From: Rhodocollybia butyracea
Taxonomy: Eukaryota; Basidiomycota; Agaricomycetes; Agaricales; Omphalotaceae
NCBI GenBank assembly: GCA_015501585.1
Contig: JADNRY010000001.1
Span: 434,001 to 498,000 of the forward strand
DNA: 64,000 nt
Direction of reading: 5' to 3'
In this document: positions 56,827 through 64,000 of the stretch, piece after piece
Layout of the letters: the number at the start of each line of letters is the position of its first letter
Position numbering within the stretch: position 1 is the stretch's first letter
Notes under the pieces: generated by a model
The model's input: the letters and a program-made list of their open reading frames with translations, nothing else
What the model was told of the DNA's origin: nothing
Databases searched by the model: none
Position numbers and translations under genes: made by a program

Positions 56827-58397
56827 ATGAACGAGAGACTCATCCATCTCGTATATATCCATGGATTTAGAGGTACATCATATGCACTACCGTACGCCAC
56901 GATGATTCTATATATACTCCAGGCGATGAAACAACTTTTCAGGTCACAGTTTTCTCTCTCTTGGTGGAGATCGACCAATTGGGCTTTATAGGCTTTTCCG
57001 ACGCATCTACATCAATATCTAACAGACAATATACCCAAAAGGCTAAACCTGAAGGTCCAATCGAGCCTGTACCCTACTTATAAGAGCGTTAAGCCGATAT
57101 CCTACGCCACACGAGACTTCCTTGCATGGTAAGTGACCTTCAGCTTGTAGTCTGTCGCTGATGTCAGTGGCAGGCTTCGCACACAGCCCCCAGGGCCAGT
57201 GCTGCTTTTGGGGCACTCTATGGGCGGATTGTTGGCGGCGCAAGCGGCAACAGACTTGTCAAACAACAACGATGGAAGTAAACGGATCGTTGGTATGATC
57301 GCTTTCGACTGTCCATACCTTGGGATGCATCCTCACGTCGTCATAACTGGACTCGCTTCACTTATGCCCAAGAAGAATGACTCCAACGTAAAAACTGAAA
57401 CAGAACTCAATCCACATCCAAACATTCGAATTATTGACCAGAAAGAAACTCAAAGCCTGGATCACGGTAAGCGCCAGATTCCTTGCCATCTGTCCTTGCT
57501 CTCAATGCGATCCTTTCTGTAAAAGCGCCTTCCTCACCATCACCGTCACCATTATCGTCTCAGTCCCCGTCCCCCTCGTCTTCATCTACGAATTCTTGGC
57601 TATCTGTTCATAATCCACCTGATTCCTTTATCGGACGTACCATGCAATTTATTTCTACACACTCCGATGATCCCGTTGTTCGTTGGGCTCGAAAGCATTC
57701 AGATGAACCAATGACCGCAGGAAGGCGCTGGGTCGTGGAGCACTTTCAATTTGGTTCATGCATGTTTGACCCAAGCGGGCTGAAGGACAGGTACAAAGCT
57801 CTAGTTGCTTGGGATGGGCTTTGGGTGAACTACTGGACCATAACCGATCTTAAACCAATTGCAGATGAGCCAAACCGATCAGAGGAGAGGAAAGAGAAGG
57901 AGTCTTATCAGCTGGATGACAACAACGAAGCTCTAGTTGAAACAGGAATTGCCGAATCACTTGCGGAAGTCTCAGACCCCGAACCACTACCCTACTCGCC
58001 ACCACACAGCAGCTCTCCAGAAGAGCCTGTACTGCTAGGCCCAAAAACCAAAGCCCAAGTGAAAGCCGATGCAAAGATATCAGAGAAAGAGCGTAAAGTG
58101 CAGGACAAGGAACAGAAGAAACGGGAGAAAGAACACGAGAAGCAGCGGAAAGTATCACAAAAAGATGCAGCCAATAAGTACAAGGGTAAGGTTGGACGAC
58201 ACTTTGTCGTCCTTCCAACTGGTCTTGGAGCGATACTGGGGGGTAGTGATCATTGGGAGAAGGTTGTGATCGGGGGAGTTGATGACGAAGTAGCGGCTCA
58301 TTGTGGACTGTTTATTCCTGGACAGAATTTAGATTATGAAAGACTGGTGGAACGAGTCGGTCTTCGTGTTATAGAATGGTGTAACATGATACGCTAA
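56827..58397 (+). CDS. Alpha/beta hydrolase with GHSMGG nucleophile elbow
   Basis: The start at 56827 gives MNERLIHLVYIHGFRGDETT, with the oxyanion HG motif. Exons continue FPTHLHQYLTDNIPKRLNLK, PTYKSVKPISYATRDFLAW and the nucleophile elbow LLLGHSMGGLLAAQA near 57210-57240. The middle holds IVGMIAFDCPYLGMHPHVV. A second half starts with a Ser/Pro-rich patch (57530-57590) and contains HSDDPVVRWARKHSDEPMTA, FQFGSCMFDPSGLKDRYKAL and a Glu/Lys-rich coiled patch near 58060-58180 (KISEKERKVQDKEQKKREKE). The end, GRHFVVLPTGLGAILGG...WEKVVIGGVDDEVAAHCGLF, may supply the catalytic His. There is no signal peptide. It resembles uncharacterised fungal lipase/esterase proteins of the DUF676/PGAP1-like kind, though the exact family is not settled. 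Confidence 0.8.
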
Positions 58398-58447
58398 GTA
58401 ACTCCGACTGTGTTCGAACCGATACTCTATAATAATACCCACAAGTA

Positions 58448-59421
58448 TCATCGGTCAGCTACAGCTGCAGAAGCGAAAAGCACTCTATCCACAATTTTCC
58501 CAGCCTCGTCGATAGCAGGTAAAGGCGAACGTGAAGGCCACGGATAAGGACTAGGCAAGGGTGAAACAGTGCGAATGCACAAGGTTTCTTTCAAAAACTC
58601 TTCTCGGGCTTGTATCAGCTTGACCGTCTTCTCCATCCCAATCGTTTCCGCCTCGTTCAACTGTAACGGCTCTTTCCGTTTGCAGAGCGAGATGTACGCT
58701 GGACGTAACCATCTTTCGATCCCATATTTTTCCGCCAGGAAGATCATTTCAACTGCGTCTGGGCCTTCAGAAGCCTTGTCAATTGCATTAATTGCGTGCT
58801 CTTTAGCTTTTTCGAACTTGAGCACTGAAGCGGCTGCGAGTAGATCAATCCATTCAGACACAGGAACTGCGTCGGCACTACTTCGATACATCCTATTGTT
58901 AAAACGGTTAGATTTCGGTATAGTCAATCGACGTTTTGACCCACCCGCGATAAAAAAAATCTAGTAAGCTTTTGAATTCACGGATAGACACTCCTTCTAT
59001 CTCGAGTGGGCGGGTCTGTGCCTCCTGCATCGTGGACAGAACACCTCGGAGGAACTCCGAGTCTCTCTCTAGAAAGTAGCGAAGGACCTTGAACAGACGT
59101 CCTTGAACCTTGGCACATGCCTCAGAGCCAGGATTGTATTAGTAGCTATATGGAACACACCGAAATGAGAACCACTGGCATCGGATGGTCAAAATAATAT
59201 TCGGTGAACAATGAACCTGGTGCTATCTTAGTGTTTATAGAAGGTAGCATCGTCGAACCTGCGGTGCTCGGTTTGTGACCACGTTCTGGCTGCATTGACT
59301 CCAATGCTAAAGTCGGAGGACCCACTATGTTGGGGTAATAAAATGGGTTGGGACTGACTGTGCGGCTGTAACCACGATTGAAGCCAAAGGTGACGGTTGG
59401 TGAGTCTATATCTGAGAACAT
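58448..59421 (-). CDS. BTB/POZ-domain protein of basidiomycete type
   Basis: The start at 59421 gives MFSDIDSPTVTFGFNRGYSR, a short polar leader of about 90 residues, and then the BTB-like core in the next exons: VQGRLFKVLRYFLERDSEFL-RGVLSTMQE, then LEIEGVSIREFKSLLDFFYR. After an intron near 58890-58940 come WIDLLAAASVLKFEKAKEHA-INAIDKASEG and EMIFLAEKYGIERWLRPAYI, which correspond to the BTB C-terminal helices and BACK-like segment. Such proteins are numerous in Agaricomycetes and probably act as dimer or ubiquitin-ligase adaptors. It ends LFASAAVADR at 58448. Confidence 0.75.
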
Positions 59422-59630
59422 GGTGGCTAAGCAACTCCTTTTCTAAGGTACAACGTGCACGATGAATTTGCTTAAAGTACCAAAAGGCACGAGGGATTGG
59501 TGCGACGAGCAACCACCTGGCATTTTGTGCGTGTTGGTGTTACTACACTCTTGACCACACTCCGCCAATGGGTGTTCTATTTTGGTTCCCCGAGGTTACT
59601 ATACAACACTGTATTTACATGCTACTTAAG

Positions 59631-61096
59631 TTATGCCTCCACGAACGCCCGGTAAAGTGTCATTCCATCTCCTTCCATTTGAACACTTGTATCGGCGCCT
59701 ATGAAGAATACGTCTCCTTTTTCGATCTGTAACTCCTGTCCTTTGCCCCACGATATGACACCTTTGCCTTCTGCGACCACTGTTAGGCTGGGACCGACCA
59801 CTGGTGGGTGAGTTTCTGCCGTTTGAACTCTGACCTGTATGACAGAGAATTCAGGAATTGGGGGATCATATAATTTCGAACCCGTCGACGTAGAGGAGGG
59901 ATAAGGAGAAGGCAGAACACGATGCCTCGAGCCTTCCGCAGACACGTAGGTTAATCCTGCGACAAGGTTTGGGACATCCCTTAATTTTGGTGTCAAACCC
60001 GCTCGAATAACATTATCAGAGTTGGCCATGCATTCGATGATGTCTACGGGGCTGATTGTTGAGTGCTGAACAGATTGACATATTACAAGTACATACCTCC
60101 AGAGACGTATGCGTGAGGCTCTCCTGCGCCAAGGAAAATCGCTTCGCCGGGAGAAAGCGTGATGTAGTTGAGGATGAATGCACAGAACACGCCGACGTCG
60201 CCAGGAAATTGGTCATTTAACCTTAACACTAGTTCCTCGATGCTACCATCCTCTGGCATCGAAGATTGATACCGATGGACCAGAGCGTCGGCTTGACCTT
60301 TAATCAAACCTTCATCGGCAGTCATCAGCGCAGTAAAGAGATCTTTCAAAGCGGTTTTGGCCTCGGGGCTAGTGGAATTCGACCCTGAGGATATCGAAAG
60401 AAAGTTGTCGACTATTGTTTTGGGAATGAGGGCGGAAAGCTCGGGTGTCGTGAAAAGGAATTTAGCGATCTTCGACAGAGGCTGAAAGCCACAGAGGGCT
60501 CGGAAGGGAGTAAGAGCTAAGGCAAGCTCAGGCTTATGGTTGTCATCTATACTTCTCGGAGGTTAACACTCCGATTTTGTTAACAGGTGGAATTCATGCC
60601 TTTGTATATGTGAGGGAGTTGTGCGTGTAAAGCTTCAGCAGTCTTCTTGTCTGGATGTGTCTGAACGCTGAGAGCTGTTTCGATCGATAAGACCTTGGAA
60701 ATGCTGGTAAATCAAGGTATCCAGACGAATACTTCCACATACTTTGAATAAAAACGGAAGGTTTCCTTCTCTTGCACCAGGAAACTTGCTCGCGACTGCG
60801 TTTCCGATGAGAAGCGGATGAGATTTCAGATGCGAAGATAGCGTAGGTTTTGATGGTGAGGGTATATGGGAAGGTGAAGTAGGATGAGTTCCCATCCAAA
60901 GCTATGATTTAGCGCTTATTGTGGACCATGTTGTAGAAATATCCAGCATTCGTACCTCTGCATATGGCTTGCTTTCATCCAAAGTAAATTCAGTATTGAC
61001 TTGGGAGGATGCAGCAAGCTGAGCTACAACAGATTTTGAGCCAACCTTTCCCCAGTCGTATTGCTGCGTCGTTGGAATAATCTTGAACACAGACAT
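59631..61096 (-). CDS. PMI40: Mannose-6-phosphate isomerase, type I
   Basis: This zinc enzyme interconverts fructose-6-phosphate and mannose-6-phosphate and supplies GDP-mannose for glycosylation. The start at 61096 gives MSVFKIIPTTQQYDWGKVGS, then [43 protein letters not shown] (the QxHPDK zinc/active-site block), DDNHKPELALALTPFRALCG, a long helical insert, then SPGEAIFLGAGEPHAYVSGD, ECMANSDNVIRAGLTPKLRD and the C-terminal cupin-like WGKGQELQIEKGDVFFIGAD. It ends MTLYRAFVEA at 59631. About five introns are visible. All known zinc ligand regions are present. Length is about 420-430 residues, as in yeast. Confidence 0.95.
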
Positions 61097-61231
61097 GGGG
61101 GTAAAGGAGATGGTAGTAGTACTTATAAGGACTTAGGGAAGGTTGACGCGCACGTGCGACGTGGCGTTGGACCAATAACTCTTCCGGTTAATTCCCAAGC
61201 TACTTATTCGACTACTTATATCTACTCATTT

Positions 61232-63360
61232 TCAATCGGTCGTACAGGTCCCAAAAAGGGAAGCAGCATTGCCCGTGAGCTTGACATTTTGGCACTCATA
61301 TACTGGCGCCTCTTTGTTAGGTCCTCTGCATCGAAAAAGTCAGAGTATGCGTGATGCATATAGAAAAGAAAACTGACGTAAGGTTGAGGTTGTTGACGTT
61401 GATACCACTGCATCGTGCATCTGGAGACTAAATGCCCGGGTGTTCCTCAGCACTGATGGAGCAGCGAAAGAAGAAAAAGACATACGCAGTCAAGGGTAGC
61501 AACTGAAGAACTTGAGCCCGTTCCAAAGACGCTGTGTAGCAAATAAGTTCAATACAAAGGATTCGGGGAATCAGCGTACTTGTTGAAGAATACGTCTTGA
61601 ATGATAACGTTCGAAGGGAATTCTTCGCAAGCAGCGGTCGTTGTTTCATAACACTGTTGAGAAAATAATACTTCAGTATTAAGTATACCATGGCCGATTT
61701 AGGTTTGTGTACCTGGTCAATAACAACCGGACTGTCCACATTACTGACGAAAAAGTTCTGGTAGGTGACATTTTGAACAATACCACTCCCAACACCACTC
61801 CCAGCAAATGCTTTGATCCTAGCACCATTTTCCGCATTGGCCATCTGTATGTTTCTAGAGGGAGTTTTCAGCAGTGGAGGAGTGATAAAAAAGCGATTTC
61901 CACATGCATTGCGAGGACATTTTGTACAATATCAAAAACGCCTTCAAATTCACCCAGAGATCTGTGATGAAGTGTCAAGACATCATTGAGTTCAGATTTT
62001 GACTGGTCATCGTACCCAACTGAGATTCCGCTAGACAGGAGAGTCAAACCATCGGAGTAACGAGGGGTTCAAGCGACTACTTACTGAGATCCGTTACAGT
62101 TAAGGTTGGAGACAAGGATGTTCGTAGAGTCTACTCGGAAATCGTATTTCAGGTGGCCACAGACACACCTAGCATTCTACGCACTTGGTTTAAACCTAGT
62201 ATGAACAAGATAAATAAGCATTTTCCAGCAGCCTCGGAAGGATTGACTAACGAGACACAGTCGTCGCCGTTGTTGATGACCGAATCCTTTGTTCATGGGA
62301 CTTGTTTGTTTGGTAGGAGCACAGAAGTCTTCAATACGCTTACCTTGATAGTAACATTGTTACTTCGATATATGTCCCAGCCGTCCGTGTTTGCGATGAA
62401 ATTGTCCGATGTTGAAACTGCGCTGAGATTAATGTTACTGTAGGTCACATTCTCGCATTCGTTCACCTGTGTATTGCGTAAATCAGAAAATGAACTGGGA
62501 GTTTGCATAGGTATCAATCGCGGAAACATACAAAGTTGAAGTATTCGGGGCTGTTGATCATTCGAATGTTTTCGACTACAGCATTGGTGGCCTCGTTCAA
62601 CATCAAGATAATTGGGCGGAGCAATGTCGAGTTGTGAGCGCTATAGTTGTTCATAAACTTCTGAGGAGGATCAATAAACTTGGGAAGTTAACTCACAAAG
62701 CATCATACCAAGCCTTCCCAGAAAATCTTCCAGAACAGTTGCTAGCATCGAAATGAAGTGCATACGTACTTGGCCAGCTCCATCCAGAGTACCTCCACCA
62801 CTTAATTCGATATTATTTCCTCCTAATAACCAGAAGGTTACCTTTTCAACGGGAGAACGATGGGGTGAGAGGGGAGGGGATTTTTAACATCTTTCTAAAG
62901 ACAAACATCGGAGTGAAATCGTAGTTTACCTGATTCTGGAAGGGAAGGAAAAAGGCGTTCTGAAGGCGTGAACGATGTCAGGGCTACAGTGTTAGTCTGC
63001 ATACGGAATAGAAACACACGCCAGTCCAATATGGGATATCTGGGTTGAAAAATATGGTGCCTTCCAAGTCCTGGATTGCCCATGTTAGTCAAACACGAGT
63101 ACTACTAGTACTAGCTGGTAGCAAACACCGACAATTTTGAGATTCGACATTCCTGTCATGTTAAGACGCGTCGATATATTGAGAGTAGTTCCCTCAGGAA
63201 TTGTGACAGTTCCACAATTCGCTGCGGCGGCCAGGAACTGAGGGGCGTCATCCCCTCCCGAAGCAGTTAGACGACATGTGTCTCGTCCACTAACATTTGC
63301 TACTGTCGCAAAGCACGCTAGAAGGGAAACAAACTTGCTGAGTGAGAAACGGGAAAGCAT
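61232..63360 (-). CDS. Secreted polygalacturonase-like glycoside hydrolase, GH28
   Basis: This is a pectin-degrading right-handed beta-helix enzyme. The start at 63360 gives a signal peptide (MLSRFSLSKFVSLLACFATV) and DTCRLTASGGDDAPQFLAAA. The GH28 catalytic signatures are all present: NTDGWDIYRSNNVT (NTD), NNGDDCVSFKPNST (DD), GSHGISVGSLG (H, assembled over two introns), and ENGARIKAF (RIK). Introns number ten or more; a C-terminal exon reads SPDARCSGINVNNLNLT, spliced to GPNKEAPVYECQNVKLTGNA and ending SLFGTCTTD at 61232. The stretch GEFEGVFDIVQNVLAMHV beyond the His block is as in exo-acting fungal members, so exo-polygalacturonase is more likely than endo, but that is an inference. Confidence 0.9.
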
Positions 63361-64000
63361 TTTATGGGGTCAGTCATTAGATCGAAGACAAGCTATATAA
63401 CCTCTTGGGCGGACCGCTGGAAGGAAGGAATAAGTAGGAGTTCAACCAATGCCGGACCGCATGTGTTCAAGAAGTTGAATGCAAGTAGTAGAAGTATGCA
63501 TACTTTTGTCCACAGCTTGTCCCGTTGAGTAACAAAGAACTGATAATCAGGCGGGTTATGCAGCTGCAAGTATCCGTCATCCGCGCAACTTACTTTTTAG
63601 AGAAAAGCAAGGGAAACTTGAGAAGTTCTGGTGTTCGAAGAGTACGTGGTCACACGCCCGTCCTGATATTGACATTTTTGTTATGCGAGGATAATCCTGG
63701 AATTATCCCTAAAAACCGACGAAGACTGCGTTGCAAATGGAACTCGAGTTCAACGTCAAAGTTCTTTCAATCCAGCCAACACAGCATTCTTCCAAATATT
63801 TTGTTTACATAAAGTCCTTGCTTTCTCTTTTTTCTGACATATGTATTAATATTTTCGACGGTGTAGCTGTATAATTTTGGCAGTTATACGTTCGGGTAAA
63901 GGCCCGCATCCCTCCTGACCTTGGTCATAGCTAAGGGGCACGAGGGCACGAGGTCAGCAGAGTAACGAGACCGAAAGAGTATATGTATACTCACCCGCGA
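63361..64000. other. Right-edge flank
   Basis: Upstream of the GH28 gene and running to the window edge. No gene is supported in these 640 bp, although the last few bases could belong to a neighbour. Confidence 0.4.

Overview
This window looks like chromosomal DNA of a filamentous basidiomycete, most likely an Agaricomycete. Nearly every gene is broken by short introns of about 45-60 nt with GT...AG ends, genes are dense on both strands, and the content is fungal: a class I hydrophobin, a sphingolipid delta-4 desaturase, DUF2235 hydrolase paralogs, pectin- and glucan-type glycoside hydrolases and F-box proteins. No rRNA, tRNA, transposon or viral feature could be supported. All gene models were spliced by eye, so internal exon borders are approximate even where the product is certain.

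Layout. 1-19 kb: the N-terminus of an F-box-like gene (-), the cohesin subunit SCC3 (+), a long disordered coiled-coil protein (-), a sphingolipid desaturase (-) divergent from a membrane-anchored YtcJ-type amidohydrolase (+), threonine synthase THR4 (-), a doubtful small gene and a HAD hydrolase (-). 19-34 kb: an all-helical protein of unknown function (-), an F-box/WD40 protein (-), an LPX1-like peroxisomal alpha/beta hydrolase ending in a PTS1 (-), a doubtful small gene (-), two divergently transcribed DUF2235 genes (-,+), TIP41 (+), and a minisatellite. 34-49 kb: ferroportin (-), eIF2-beta (-) sharing a 100-bp promoter with the mitochondrial ATP synthase gamma subunit (+), an F-box protein (+), an SMP-30/lactonase-like protein (-), the nucleoporin NUP54/57 (-) and the chromatin assembly factor CAC2 (-). 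49-64 kb: GH31 glycosidase (-), ribosomal protein eL27 (+), a hydrophobin (-), a 2-kb gene-free stretch, an alpha/beta hydrolase (+), a BTB-domain protein (-), mannose-6-phosphate isomerase (-) and a GH28 polygalacturonase (-).

There is no obvious biosynthetic or defence cluster: most genes are housekeeping functions (chromosome cohesion, chromatin, nuclear pore, translation, respiration, TOR signalling, amino-acid and sugar-phosphate metabolism) mixed with lifestyle genes (GH28, GH31, hydrophobin, ferroportin). The less well understood parts are the helical protein at 19.2-20.7 kb, the head-to-head DUF2235 pair at 27.1-31.8 kb, the long disordered protein at 5.9-10.3 kb, and a possible extra 3' exon of TIP41 at 33.4 kb.
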